A DNA stretch of 60,284 nucleotides from Aphanocapsa lilacina HA4352-LM1 (GCA_019359725.1 JAHHGR010000021.1:1-60284); one strand, 5' to 3'; counted from the first letter of the stretch, positions 9,601 through 17,712 are shown. Program-made: numbers and translations. The notes: a model not told the origin generated them from the sequence alone.

Positions 9601-10025
9601 CCCGCCCCGGCGCAGCAAACGGTCCCGCCAGAGCTACCCCCGCCCCGCCCCCGGCGGCGATCCTGCAGCCGGGCGATCCCGCCCGCGAGAGCAACCTCGA
9701 CAAATACCGCAAGCTGGTCGAAAGCTGCGTCAAGGACGGCGAGCTGAGCGCCACTGAGAAAACGCTGCTAGAGCGCTTCCGGGTGCGCTACAGTGTCAGC
9801 CCCGAGCAGTCGCAGCAACTGATCGATCTGTTGACTCCCAAGCCCCAAAATAAAGAGGCGGTGCTCGAATACGGCCTGATGTTTCGGGCGTTTCTCGAAA
9901 ACGACGCGGCCATCGACCCGGAGGAGCAGGCGCAACTGTTGGAATTGCAAGAAGAATTGGGGCTCACCAACGATCAGGTCCACATCATCGAAGCCAACGT
10001 CAAAGAAGAGCTGGGTCAAAGCTAG
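6654..10025 (+). CDS. Giant tubulin-like (Tubulin_2/FtsZ-like) protein
   Basis: This 1123-residue protein opens with a Rossmann-type strand and loop VVVGLGGTGKE (residues 13-23). It then carries VVGSLSGGTGSGMLLDL (167-183), in which GGTGSG is the tubulin/FtsZ nucleotide signature. Residues about 400-800 are charged and helical. The last ~110 residues, after a Pro/Ala linker, form an acidic helical module resembling TerB-type or EF-hand-like repeats (ESCVKDGELSATEKTLLERF, then NDAAIDPEEQAQLLELQEEL). It is not the cell-division FtsZ, which is about 400 residues. It is probably a GTPase that forms filaments, but that is inference. Twelve bases separate it from the downstream zinc-ribbon/PstS-like gene, so the two form an operon. 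ATG 6660 is an alternative start. Confidence 0.82.
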   Translation: MVMAEYTGMTPTVVVGLGGTGKEILIKIRRMIVESYGTLDALPIVSFLHLDTEQNAKVSEPQTVLKQDISLRPVEQVWTKVEDAKAILSRIGSYPYVAEWFPSELKGTDSILAGAGQIRALGRFAFAVNYQQIKGAFAAARARLRGHEKFMLDTWKVQLDQGINIFVVGSLSGGTGSGMLLDLAYNLRDWLPPSDLPQSSAYLVLPGAFSGLGDRVIANAYAALMELDYYSRTDTRFEAQYSTAASDRISDQSGRDVPFNFCYLVGNSNNKVTFASLEAVLEMVSQNIFLDFSSGFSQFKKLVRDNIRKHWAGPDPLGYPQSFITFGLSSIQFPIERVINACASRLAGRVVRWWMNPTPSPTAMRDLIRTEILPGLVLAESDNQHQLLDSIAMGDNAKPYTKEVADWAASLRKRRNDLQIPFENLQRFVLVEQEKYAVHFSDGDTDPRRWSDFYQKMFDNLERLAVQKRTELRTMVARMIEDRFRGPKFARQFLEVLLEVLVDYKSRFDQDRQKTWIPQERSSANALQTLTKQVDDQARQFLLLDRKRRIDETFNAIMLALETVYVSKIEVKSRTLGVQLVEALREESERLLSDLTRFDRLMESLEAQFADKENTYLRETRTLTVNGILLYDEKDVGMIYQNTLGEREQAVCGLISEKVLSASDVSLFELHTFDTFLARDLFSRLLDASLDEFVGRSRARVSAARKFLETYPTVEQQEAQIKTTFEKSEPFLRFSQEQARLGWDDKPEKRQTLVGIQGGNKPDDPAAAMLLPLIRKTSTITDKDIRPLGESHRIFFVQEAGAFPLRLIEGMARMRSVYRAVKAADRNPLHTDSDENRFGDLMPSTEDEAQVRRNAILGRALGLVYLVENKLTGYPEARLRFFDRQSGLEKTEVLGNDWQSATEFLLNDANRRLKDILADELARQGGSPTTRPAKQEFYTRLMQWLAVHRAEVEGGEDNPAYREAAEAVEDFIKTHNLYIEGTPRPGAANGPARATPAPPPAAILQPGDPARESNLDKYRKLVESCVKDGELSATEKTLLERFRVRYSVSPEQSQQLIDLLTPKPQNKEAVLEYGLMFRAFLENDAAIDPEEQAQLLELQEELGLTNDQVHIIEANVKEELGQS

Positions 10026-10037
10026 GAGGCTCCTGCC

Positions 10038-11189
10038 ATGGTTCGCGACCTCACCTACATCACCTGCCCCAAGTGCGGCCACGACCGCAACCCCAACACC
10101 GCCACCAACTGCGAAATTTGCGGCCAGCGCCTCAAAGGCGGCGGCATCCCCCCCATCGCCTGGATCGTCCTGGCGGTGCTGCTGTTGGGCGGGGCCGGAT
10201 ACTACTTCTGGCAAACTCGCCCCGGCGAGGCCCCAGTCCCGGTGGCTTCCACCCCGACGCCGCCTGCCGAAGCGCCCGCCGCCCCGGCGGCCACCCCCGG
10301 TCTGGAGCAGGTCAAATCCCCCTTCGTGAAACTCTACGGCACGATGGCCGAAGTCGAGAACGTTCCGAGCGGCCTGTTCAACTACGGCGGCTCGACCACC
10401 TTTGCCCCCTTGCGCTCCCGCACGGTGCTGGATGCGATTGCCCAGGCCCATTCCAATTTCAAATTGCGCTACGCCGAACCCGTGAGCGGCAAGCCCGGCT
10501 CCGGCACCGGTATCGCCATGCTGATCGCGGGCGAGATGAGCTTTGCCCAGTCCTCGCGGGCGGTCAAGTCCAAAGAGTACGCCGAGGCCAAAGAGCGGGG
10601 CTTTGCCCTGGAGCAGGTGCCGGTAGCCATCGACGGGCTGGCCTTTTTCGTCAATCCGGCCAATCCGGTGGCGGGGCTCTCGGTCGATCAAATCGTGGGC
10701 CTTTTTACCGGCAAGATCACCAACTGGAAGCAGGTAGGTGGCCCCGACCGGCCGGTGGTGCCCTTTAGCCGCAACTTGCAGGCGGGGGGCACGGTCGATT
10801 TCTTTAACGAAGAAGTCCTGGGTGGCGCCGGGTTAGGCAAAGTCGTGCGCGAGACGCGCGACACCACCGACGCACTGCGCAAAGTCGCTTCCACCCCCGG
10901 CGGCATCGGCTACGCCACCGCCTCCGAAGTGATCGGCCAGCGCTCGGTGCGGCCCGTTCCCCTGGCGCGCTCCAACTCCCGCGAGTACGTGGCGCCTTTC
11001 GGCGAAGACAGCCAGGTCAACCGCAACGCCTTTCGCGACGGCACCTACCCGGTCACCCGGCGACTATTTGTGGTCATCCGCCGCGACGGCCGCCTCGATG
11101 AGCAGGCCGGGGCCGCCTACGCCAACATGCTGCTATCGGGCGAGGGCCAGCAATTGGTGGAGAAGTCCGGATTCGTGGCCATCCGTTAG
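10038..11189 (+). CDS. Zinc-ribbon, membrane-anchored PstS-like substrate-binding protein
   Basis: This 383-residue protein has an unusual architecture. A cytoplasmic zinc ribbon (Cys 10, 13, 25, 28 in CPKC and CEIC) is followed by a single membrane helix (about 37-58), a Pro/Ala linker and a PstS-like periplasmic binding domain (about 97-383). That domain carries FNYGGSTTFAPL, a PstS-type ligand loop, plus GKPGSGTGIAMLIAGEMSFAQ and PGGIGYATASEV. No signal-peptidase site is seen, so the binding domain should stay tethered outside while the ribbon faces the cytoplasm. No pstA, pstB, pstC or phoU lies nearby, which argues against simple phosphate import. Coupling to the tubulin-like protein is suggested by the operon. 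Confidence 0.85.
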   Translation: MVRDLTYITCPKCGHDRNPNTATNCEICGQRLKGGGIPPIAWIVLAVLLLGGAGYYFWQTRPGEAPVPVASTPTPPAEAPAAPAATPGLEQVKSPFVKLYGTMAEVENVPSGLFNYGGSTTFAPLRSRTVLDAIAQAHSNFKLRYAEPVSGKPGSGTGIAMLIAGEMSFAQSSRAVKSKEYAEAKERGFALEQVPVAIDGLAFFVNPANPVAGLSVDQIVGLFTGKITNWKQVGGPDRPVVPFSRNLQAGGTVDFFNEEVLGGAGLGKVVRETRDTTDALRKVASTPGGIGYATASEVIGQRSVRPVPLARSNSREYVAPFGEDSQVNRNAFRDGTYPVTRRLFVVIRRDGRLDEQAGAAYANMLLSGEGQQLVEKSGFVAIR

Positions 11190-11356
11190 AGCTGATCGAT
11201 CTTCGAGATATTTCAGGCGACAGCAAGGGGCCTGTTGCCACTGCACTGCTGTAGTAAATCCGCACGGCTCGGACAATGTCGGGTTCTTCACAGCTTTTTC
11301 TCCTGGCGTCGGCTACTGTGAGGCGTGACCTTGCCAATGAAAGCGAGAAATAAGCA

Positions 11357-12628
11357 ATGAGAACAACGGTACTGGCGCTGTGGACCCGCAATCGAAAGGT
11401 TCGTCCGCACGAGCTGCGCCGTTGGCGGGGGTGGTTGAGCGCGTCGTTGGGGGTGTGGTGGTGCGCAACGGTCCTGGCACCGGTGGCACCGGTGGTGGCA
11501 CAGATGCCGCCGAGTGCCGTGGAGACCCGGGTGGGCAGGAGTCCGGGTTTTGTCCTCAACGGCAGTAATAACCAAGATCTATCCGGCAAATCTGTCAGCG
11601 GGGCGGGCGACGTCAACGGCGACGGACTGGACGATGTCGTTGTCGGGGCTTACCTGGCCTCCCCGGACGGCCAAAGCGGAGCTGGCCGCAGCTACGTGGT
11701 CTTCGGCAAGCGGGGCGGCGGGCCGGTCGAACTGGCCACCCTCGAAAACGGCACCAGCCGGGACGGCTTTGTGATTAACGGCAGCACCGGGGGCGATAGC
11801 TCCGGCTATTCGGTCGGCGGTGCGGGCGACGTCAATGGTGATGGGCTGGACGATGTGATTGTCGGAGCTGACTTTTCTTCCCCGGACGGCCGGAGCGGAG
11901 CTGGCCGCAGCTACGTGGTCTTCGGCAAGCGGGGCGGCGGGCCGGTCGAACTGGCCACCCTCGAAAACGGCACCAGCCGGGACGGCTTTGTGATTAACGG
12001 CAGCAATGCAGACGACCGCTCCGGCATCTCTGTCAGCGGGGCGGGCGACGTCAACGGCGACGGCCTGAACGACGTCATCGTCGGGACGTTAAGAGCGAGT
12101 CCCGATGGCCGAAGTGAAGCCGGTCGTAGCTATGTGGTCTTCGGCAAGCACAACACCCGACCGATGGAACTGGCGGATATCGAGAATGGTGCTGGCCTGG
12201 GCGGCTTCGTGATCAACGGAAGCGCTGCCCAAGACAGAGCCGGCGGCGACGTTGGCGGCGCTGGAGATGTCAACGGCGACGGACTGGATGACGTCATTGT
12301 CGCGGCTAACAGTGCTATGCCGGCTGGCCGCAGCTACGTGGTCTTCGGTAAGCGGGGCGGCGGGCCGGTGGAACTGGCCACCCTCGAAGACGGCACCAGC
12401 CGGGACGGCTTTGTGATCAACGGCAGCAATGAAGACGGTAACTCCAGCGGTTCTGTCGACGGCGCAGGGGACGTCAATGGCGACGGACTGGACGACGTGA
12501 TCGTTGGTGCTTCACAAGCTGACCCGGACGGTCGGTACAATGCCGGTCGCAGCTACGTGGTCTTCGGCAAGCGCAACACCCACCCGGTCGAACTGGCGGA
12601 GCTGGAGACCGCCGGGCAGAACCCCTGA
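11357..12628 (+). CDS. Exported FG-GAP (integrin-alpha-like) repeat protein
   Basis: This 423-residue protein has a basic N-terminus and a hydrophobic stretch (about residues 24-48, ending VAPVVAQ) that look like a long signal peptide. The mature part is five FG-GAP repeats of about 70-73 residues, each with a calcium-loop core GAGDVNGDGLDDV followed by AGRSYVVFGK and DGFVINGS. Such repeats fold as a beta-propeller and occur in cyanobacterial surface or secreted proteins. A seven-blade propeller would need more repeats than are present. DNA identity between repeats is high (112 identical bases 219 bp apart), pointing to recent duplication or ongoing recombination. No neighbouring gene explains its role. 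Confidence 0.85.
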   Translation: MRTTVLALWTRNRKVRPHELRRWRGWLSASLGVWWCATVLAPVAPVVAQMPPSAVETRVGRSPGFVLNGSNNQDLSGKSVSGAGDVNGDGLDDVVVGAYLASPDGQSGAGRSYVVFGKRGGGPVELATLENGTSRDGFVINGSTGGDSSGYSVGGAGDVNGDGLDDVIVGADFSSPDGRSGAGRSYVVFGKRGGGPVELATLENGTSRDGFVINGSNADDRSGISVSGAGDVNGDGLNDVIVGTLRASPDGRSEAGRSYVVFGKHNTRPMELADIENGAGLGGFVINGSAAQDRAGGDVGGAGDVNGDGLDDVIVAANSAMPAGRSYVVFGKRGGGPVELATLEDGTSRDGFVINGSNEDGNSSGSVDGAGDVNGDGLDDVIVGASQADPDGRYNAGRSYVVFGKRNTHPVELAELETAGQNP

Positions 12629-12759
12629 GAGCGCACCGGCAGCGGGGAGCTGCTGCCTCCGCGACCCCGTCAAGGGCAAGGTAGGGTCGGGGAATGCAAG
12701 GTGCAACCGCAACAAAAAGACGGACACTTTGCCAGAGATTGGCCGATGCACTTAGAATG

Positions 12760-12784
12760 TAAGCTAGATTGCGCATCTAGCTTA
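12760..12784. promoter_or_regulatory. Candidate operator of the toxin-antitoxin operon
   Basis: A perfect inverted repeat with nine-base arms (12760-12768 and 12776-12784) and a seven-base spacer lies 16 bp before the antitoxin start. Phd/YefM-type antitoxins repress their own operon by binding palindromes at this position, so it is the likely autoregulatory site. Confidence 0.55.
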
Positions 12785-12800
12785 AACCAAGGGGGTCGCC

Positions 12801-13052
12801 ATGCGCGAGGTCGGAGCTTTTGAAGCCAAAAACAAACTGGGCACTTTGCTGGACTGGGTGGAAAACGGCGAGGAAGTCGTCATCACCCGGCACGGCAAAG
12901 CCGTGGCACGGCTCATTCCGAATAGCGTCGGGCCTGATCGTACCAAAGCGGTGGCCGCCGCCCGGCGCATCCGTGAGCGCGCCGCTGCGCTCAAACCCGG
13001 TCTGTTCGATTGGCCGGAGTGGAAAACCTATCGCGATGCAGACCGTCCATGA
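12801..13052 (+). CDS. Phd/YefM-type antitoxin
   Basis: An 83-residue antitoxin that should bind its promoter through the N-terminal domain and neutralise the toxin through its C-terminal tail. The start MREVGAFEAKNKLGTLLDWV and the following EEVVITRHGKAVARLIP are the Phd/YefM fold signature. The C-terminal part (ALKPGLFDWPEWKTYRDADRP) resembles the toxin-wrapping tail of VapC-partner antitoxins. Its stop overlaps the toxin start in ATGA, indicating translational coupling. Confidence 0.9.
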   Translation: MREVGAFEAKNKLGTLLDWVENGEEVVITRHGKAVARLIPNSVGPDRTKAVAAARRIRERAAALKPGLFDWPEWKTYRDADRP

Positions 13053-13462
13053 GTCTGGTGCTCGACAGCTCCGTCACGCTCGCCTGGCTTTTCAGCGACG
13101 AAGTGACCCCGGCGACGCAAAATGTCTTTGATGCTGTTCTTGCCGGGCGGGCCTGGGTGCCGTCGCTGTGGCACCTTGAAGTTGCCAACGCTCTGCAGAT
13201 GGGGGTCAGGCGCGGGCGCATCAGCGCGCAGTTTCGCGACGCATCGCTGATTGATCTGGCTTTGCTGGCGATTGCGGTGGACCCGGAAACCGACACGTTT
13301 GCCTGGTCGGCCACGTTGCGGCTGGCTGAACGCTACCAGTTGACCCTTTACGACGCGGCCTATCTCGAGCTGGCGCAACGGCTGAACGTGCCGTTGGCCA
13401 CGCTTGATCAGGAATTGCGTGTCGCAGGCAGTGCCCTCGGCCTTGTCCTGCTCGGTAGTTGA
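13049..13462 (+). CDS. PIN-domain toxin (VapC family)
   Basis: A 137-residue PIN-domain ribonuclease, the toxin partner of the preceding antitoxin. The acidic metal-binding residues expected of the fold are visible: LVLDSSVTLAWLF (first Asp), LWHLEVANAL (Glu), and LTLYDAAYLELAQRLNVPLATLDQEL (two Asp). VapC toxins cleave tRNA or rRNA; the target here is unknown. The frame stays open further upstream, but ATG 13049 is chosen because it overlaps the antitoxin stop by four bases and starts directly at the first beta strand. Confidence 0.9.
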   Translation: MSLVLDSSVTLAWLFSDEVTPATQNVFDAVLAGRAWVPSLWHLEVANALQMGVRRGRISAQFRDASLIDLALLAIAVDPETDTFAWSATLRLAERYQLTLYDAAYLELAQRLNVPLATLDQELRVAGSALGLVLLGS

Positions 13463-13660
13463 GCATCGGCCACCGGAAATGTCCATGGGTGCCGCTCGCA
13501 ACCCAGGAGGAAAATTGCGGCCCCCACCCCTTAGCTGCGGTGGGGACGGCAGGCAACGCCGCATGCGTTTCCCACCCAGCCTCACCCTTGACGAGTGGTC
13601 CCGGCCGGTGCCATCGTGCCACCGGTACCCCGCCAGCCCTCCCCGCGCCCTCAAGACCGC

Positions 13661-14722
13661 ATGACCCAGCCCGATACCCCTGCCCGTTTGGAATTTGCTC
13701 CCTCCCGCCAGTTTCCCAACTGGTTGTCGGAACAACAACTCGCCCTCGCCTTCACCACCTACCAGGCCGGCAAACTCTTCCTCATCGGACTGCAGCCCGA
13801 TGGCAGATTGTCGCTGTTCGAGCGCACCCTCAACCGCTGCCTCGGGCTGTGGACCGACGCCCAGAGCCTCTGCCTCGGCACCCTCTACCAGATCTGGCGC
13901 TTCGAGAACGCCCTGGAGCAGGGCGAGACCCACCAGGGCTACGACCGCTGCTTCGTGCCGAGGGTCGGTTGGGTCACCGGCGACATCGACGCCCACGACC
14001 TGGCCCTCGACGCCACAGGCCGCCCCGTCTTCGTCAACACGCTCTTCTCCTGCCTGGCCACCGTCAGCCCCACCCATAGCTTCGCGCCTCTGTGGCAGCC
14101 GCCTTTCATCAGCCGCCTGGCCGCCGAGGACCGCTGCCACCTCAACGGCCTGGCGATGCGTGACGGCAAGCCGGGTTGGGTGACGGCGGTCTCGCGCACG
14201 GACGTGGGCGACGGCTGGCGCGAACACCGCCGGAGCGGCGGTTGCGTGGTGGAGGTGGCAAGCGGCGAAGTGGCGGCGGCGGGCCTATCGATGCCCCACT
14301 CGCCGCGGTGGTACCGGGGAAAGCTCTGGTTGCACAACTCGGGTACCGGCGAATTCGGCTACGCGGACACCGAAGCGGGCCGGTTCGTGCCGGTCGCTTT
14401 TTGCCCGGGGTACCTGCGGGGTTTGGCCTTTTGGGGCAACTTCGCGGTGGCGGGGCTCTCGAAGCCGCGGCGGGACCGGGCCTTTTCGGGGCTGCCATTG
14501 CAGGAGCGGCTGGACAATGAAGGGGTGGGAGCGCGCTGCGGGCTGGTGGTCATCGACCTGAAGCGCGGGGACGCGGTGCACTGGCTGCGCATCGAGGGAG
14601 AGATGATCGAAGAGCTGTACGACGTGGCGGTGTTGCCCAGGGTGCGCCGGCCGATGGCGATCGGTTTTGTCAGCGATGAGATCCGGCGGCTGCTTTCGGT
14701 GGGTGAGCCACAATCGCTGTGA
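13661..14722 (+). CDS. TIGR03032/DUF4915 family protein
   Basis: A 353-residue protein of a family known by conserved sequence but without a proven function. Hallmarks are LAFTTYQAGKLFLIG near the N-terminus, DIDAHDLALDATGRPVFVNT, LNGLAMRDGKPGWVTAVS and SMPHSPRWYRGKLWLHNSG. The spacing of these segments suggests a beta-propeller. Family members are often found near prolyl-hydroxylase or tetratricopeptide genes, but not here. No signal peptide is evident. ATG 13661 is chosen because the longer frame upstream is Pro/Arg-rich and unlike protein. No good ribosome-binding site is visible. Confidence 0.8.
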   Translation: MTQPDTPARLEFAPSRQFPNWLSEQQLALAFTTYQAGKLFLIGLQPDGRLSLFERTLNRCLGLWTDAQSLCLGTLYQIWRFENALEQGETHQGYDRCFVPRVGWVTGDIDAHDLALDATGRPVFVNTLFSCLATVSPTHSFAPLWQPPFISRLAAEDRCHLNGLAMRDGKPGWVTAVSRTDVGDGWREHRRSGGCVVEVASGEVAAAGLSMPHSPRWYRGKLWLHNSGTGEFGYADTEAGRFVPVAFCPGYLRGLAFWGNFAVAGLSKPRRDRAFSGLPLQERLDNEGVGARCGLVVIDLKRGDAVHWLRIEGEMIEELYDVAVLPRVRRPMAIGFVSDEIRRLLSVGEPQSL

Positions 14723-14763
14723 GGGGTTTCGCCCGATAACCATATTCGGCAGCAGTACCGCAA

Positions 14764-14800
14764 GATAAAAAAAGGGCTGAAAATCAGCCCTTTTTTTATC
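14764..14800. terminator. Bidirectional intrinsic terminator
   Basis: A seven-bp GC-rich stem (14774-14780 with 14784-14790) has a three-base loop and is flanked by seven A on one side and seven T on the other. The T run lets it work on both strands. It sits between the convergent DUF4915 gene (+) and fba (-). Confidence 0.9.
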
Positions 14801-14816
14801 CTGCGTGGTGTTGCCC

Positions 14817-15887
14817 TTAGACCGTGACGGCCTTCTTCATGCTGCTTGCGGCGATGTAGCGCTTGGCCATCTCATCGAGGGAGACCTGCTTGATTTTGCT
14901 TGCCCGATCGGCGGAGCCGAACTCGACGTAGCGGTCGCGGCAGACTTTCAACATGTACTTCATCGAAGGAATCAAGAACTTGCGCGGGTCGAACTCGGCG
15001 GGTTCTTTGGCGAGGGCTTCGCGCACCGCAGCGGTGATCGCCAGGCGGTTGTCGGTATCGACGTTCACCTTGCGCACGCCGTTGCGGATGCCTTCTTGAA
15101 TCTCGGCCACCGGCACTCCCCAGGTCTGGGGAATGGCGCCGCCGTAGGAGTTGATCAGATCTTGAAGATCCTGGGGCACGCTCGAAGAACCGTGCATGAC
15201 CAGGTGGGTGTTGGGAAGCTTGCGGTGGATTTCGCGGATGCGGTCGATGGCGAGGATGGCGCCGTCGGGTTTGCGGCTGAACTTGTAGGCGCCGTGGCTG
15301 GTGCCGATGGCGATGGCGAGGGCATCGACGCCGGTGCGCTCGACGAAATCGGCCGCCTCATCCGGGTCGGTCAAAAGCTGGTCGTGGGAGAGGGTGCCCT
15401 CGAAGCCGTGGCCGTCCTCTTTGTCGCCGGCACCGGTCTCCAGCGAACCCAGGCAGCCGAGTTCACCTTCGACGCTCACGCCCAGGGCGTGGGCCACCTC
15501 GGTCACCTTGGCTGTCACCTCGACGTTGTATTCGTAGCTCGCCGGGGTCTTAGCGTCCTCCATCAGCGAACCGTCCATCATCACGCTCGTAAAGCCGTTC
15601 TTGATGGCCGAGTAGCAGGTGGCCGGGCTGTTGCCATGGTCCTGGTGCATGACGATCGGAATCTCGGGGTATTCTTCGACCGCCGCGAGCACCATGTGGC
15701 GCAGGAACGCTTCACCCGCGTACTTGCGGGCGCCGCGCGACGCCTGCAGAATGACGGGGCTGTTCACTTCGCGGGCGGCGTCCATGATCGCCTTGATTTG
15801 TTCGAGGTTGTTGACGTTGAACGCCGGAATGCCATAGTTGTTTTCGGCGGCGTGGTCCAGCAAAACCCTCAACGGTACAAGCGCCAT
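14817..15887 (-). CDS. fbaA: Fructose-bisphosphate aldolase, class II
   Basis: A 356-residue zinc-dependent aldolase that interconverts fructose-1,6-bisphosphate with two triose phosphates, and sedoheptulose-1,7-bisphosphate in the Calvin cycle. [27 protein letters not shown] is split by the family's usual strand pattern. The metal-binding VMHQDHGNS (His 81, His 84), [19 protein letters not shown] and [10 protein letters not shown], then [17 protein letters not shown], cover the active site and phosphate loops. Length and motif order match the cyanobacterial/proteobacterial CbbA-type branch. It is expressed alone, with a strong terminator downstream and an AGGAGG-like site just before the ATG. 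Confidence 0.96.
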   Translation of the reverse strand: MALVPLRVLLDHAAENNYGIPAFNVNNLEQIKAIMDAAREVNSPVILQASRGARKYAGEAFLRHMVLAAVEEYPEIPIVMHQDHGNSPATCYSAIKNGFTSVMMDGSLMEDAKTPASYEYNVEVTAKVTEVAHALGVSVEGELGCLGSLETGAGDKEDGHGFEGTLSHDQLLTDPDEAADFVERTGVDALAIAIGTSHGAYKFSRKPDGAILAIDRIREIHRKLPNTHLVMHGSSSVPQDLQDLINSYGGAIPQTWGVPVAEIQEGIRNGVRKVNVDTDNRLAITAAVREALAKEPAEFDPRKFLIPSMKYMLKVCRDRYVEFGSADRASKIKQVSLDEMAKRYIAASSMKKAVTV

Positions 15888-16005
15888 AATTTCCTCCTAG
15901 ATGTGCCTTCCGGTTCCAACCAGAACCGCTGCGTGACCGTCCGTACTGGCCCCAATTTTAAGATAGATTTCAGATTCTGGCGAGGGCATTACAAACGCAG
16001 CCGAT

Positions 16006-16983
16006 TCAGTACAGCCGGCTGACGGTGTGTCCGACCAAATCCTTGAGCGCTTCGCGCGCCGGGGAGGGGGACAAGATCTCAAGGGAGGCCACCGCCCGGC
16101 GGGCATGGGTCTCCGCAAGCTCGCGGGTGCGCTCCAGCGCGCGGCTGGCGTGAATCAGCGAAAGGGCCTTTTCGAGGTCGCCCTTCTGTTCGAACTGGCG
16201 CTCGATGAGGCCGCTCAGGTGGGGCGACTCTTCGAGGGCGTAGAGCACCGGGGCGGTGAGATTGCCGTCGCGCAGATCCGAACCGGCGGGTTTGCCCAGT
16301 TTGGCGGTCGAACCGGTAAAATCCAGCAGGTCGTCGATCACCTGAAAGGCGATGCCCAGGTGGCGACCGTACTCGTAGAGCGCTTCGCAGACGGCCGTCG
16401 GGCTGTCGGAGAGCACCGCCGCCGCCCTCGAAGTGCCTGCCATCAACGAAGCGGTCTTATAAAAGCTCTTGTCAATGTACTGCTCAAAGGTCAGGTCCGG
16501 GGCAAACTGCAGCGTGCTCTGCAACAGTTCGCCCTCGCCGAAGTGCGAGATGACGATTCCCAACAGCTCAACCACTTCGAGGCTGCCCAGACGGGCCAGA
16601 TACGCCGAGGCCATTCCGAATAAATAATCGCCCGCCAGCACCGCCACCCGGTTGCCGAAGCGGGAATTGACCGTGTCGATGCCGCGACGCACGGCGCTGG
16701 TGTCGATGACGTCGTCGTGCACCAGCGACGCAGTGTGGATCATCTCGGTAATTTCAGCGAGACGGCGGTGCCGCTCAGTCGGCTCGCCGTGGGCTGCTGT
16801 CGCCCGCGAGACCAAAAGCACCAGCGCCGGGCGGATGCGCTTGCCGCCCGCGTTGAACAGGTGCTCAGCCGCTGCATACAGAACCGGATGCTTCGTCCCC
16901 AGCAGATTCTTCAAATTGCGCGTCATCTGGCTTAAGTCGTCTTCGACTAGGGCCGACCAGTTCGCTGCGGACACCACGCTCAT
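16006..16983 (-). CDS. sds: Polyprenyl (solanesyl) diphosphate synthase
   Basis: A 325-residue trans-prenyltransferase that extends allylic diphosphates with isopentenyl diphosphate to make the plastoquinone side chain. The GGKRIRPAL motif, the first aspartate-rich motif LVHDDVIDTS and the second DDLLDFTG are all intact. The residues just upstream of the first motif are small (MIHTASLVHDD), consistent with a long-chain product. Cyanobacterial solanesyl synthases are about 323 residues. It lies on the same strand as trpF upstream and fba downstream, with gaps of 69 and 118 bp, so co-transcription is possible but not required. Confidence 0.93.
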   Translation of the reverse strand: MSVVSAANWSALVEDDLSQMTRNLKNLLGTKHPVLYAAAEHLFNAGGKRIRPALVLLVSRATAAHGEPTERHRRLAEITEMIHTASLVHDDVIDTSAVRRGIDTVNSRFGNRVAVLAGDYLFGMASAYLARLGSLEVVELLGIVISHFGEGELLQSTLQFAPDLTFEQYIDKSFYKTASLMAGTSRAAAVLSDSPTAVCEALYEYGRHLGIAFQVIDDLLDFTGSTAKLGKPAGSDLRDGNLTAPVLYALEESPHLSGLIERQFEQKGDLEKALSLIHASRALERTRELAETHARRAVASLEILSPSPAREALKDLVGHTVSRLY

Positions 16984-17052
16984 TTCTCCAGCTGCGCACT
17001 GAAATTAAGAAAGGTAACAGTGCCTTCATCATTAATCATAAACCGCCCGCGT

Positions 17053-17712
17053 CTATTCGCCGCAGTCACGTTCTATCGCAAAGGGGCTGTTGGCGATGCG
17101 CAGGATCTGGGTGATTTTGCGCAGATCTTTTTGTCCAGGTACCCCATTCTCGACGCCGCTCGACAGGTCAACCGCATCGGGTGCCAGGATTTCGAGGGCT
17201 TTGGCCAGATTGGCAGGCCTCAAACCGCCCGAAAGCAGCCACGGCAGCGCCGGGCGAAACCCCTGCAGCGCCTGCCAGTCGAGGGTTTGCCCCGTCCCGC
17301 CCGCCTGGGTAGGGTGCCAGGCATCGAGCAGGACCGCTTCGACGGCGTCCGTGTACGGTGCGATTTTTGTGAGATCCGCCGATTCCCGGACGCGCAGAGC
17401 CTTGATCCGCAAAATCCCAGGCAGCGTCCGCGCCAGACGCGCGCAGCTTTCGGGGCTTTCCTCGCCGTGGAGTTGGACCGCCTGCAGACCGCCCGCTTCG
17501 ATAGCGGCGCGCAGCGTCTTTATAGAAGCGTTCACGAAGACGCCGACTTTGAAAGTGAACGGCGGCAGGGCGGCAGCGATTTCGCGCAGACGGGCCGCAT
17601 CCACGTAGCGGGGGGTGCCGGGGACACAGACGAAGCCCAGGGCGTGCACTCCCAGCCCGGCGGCGGCCCGGGCCTGACCCGGGTCGGTGAAGCCGCAGAT
17701 TTTTACGCGCAT
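17053..17712 (-). CDS. trpF: Phosphoribosylanthranilate isomerase
   Basis: A 219-residue TIM-barrel enzyme of tryptophan synthesis that turns phosphoribosylanthranilate into CdRP. The start MRVKICGFTD holds the catalytic Cys. KVGVFVNAS, VQLHGEESPE, LLDAW and the phosphate-binding PWLLSGGLRPANLAKAL and VDLSSGVENGVPGQKD follow in the right order, including the catalytic Asp in LLDAW. Full length for the family. No other trp gene is nearby, as is usual in cyanobacteria where trp genes are scattered. Confidence 0.95.
   Translation of the reverse strand: MRVKICGFTDPGQARAAAGLGVHALGFVCVPGTPRYVDAARLREIAAALPPFTFKVGVFVNASIKTLRAAIEAGGLQAVQLHGEESPESCARLARTLPGILRIKALRVRESADLTKIAPYTDAVEAVLLDAWHPTQAGGTGQTLDWQALQGFRPALPWLLSGGLRPANLAKALEILAPDAVDLSSGVENGVPGQKDLRKITQILRIANSPFAIERDCGE

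Noticed and set aside
6654..10025. Cell-division FtsZ
   Set aside because: Nearly three times too long, and only the nucleotide loop is shared; typical FtsZ synergy-loop and C-terminal tail motifs are absent.
10038..11189. Ordinary phosphate-transport PstS
   Set aside because: The N-terminal zinc ribbon, uncleaved membrane helix and lack of pstCAB/phoU do not fit a free periplasmic binding protein.
13028..14227. 399-codon minus-strand frame over the toxin and DUF4915 genes
   Set aside because: Covers two genes with clear families on the other strand; composition typical of a shadow.
14805..16022. 405-codon plus-strand frame over fba
   Set aside because: Fully antisense to an unmistakable aldolase and runs through the terminator region.
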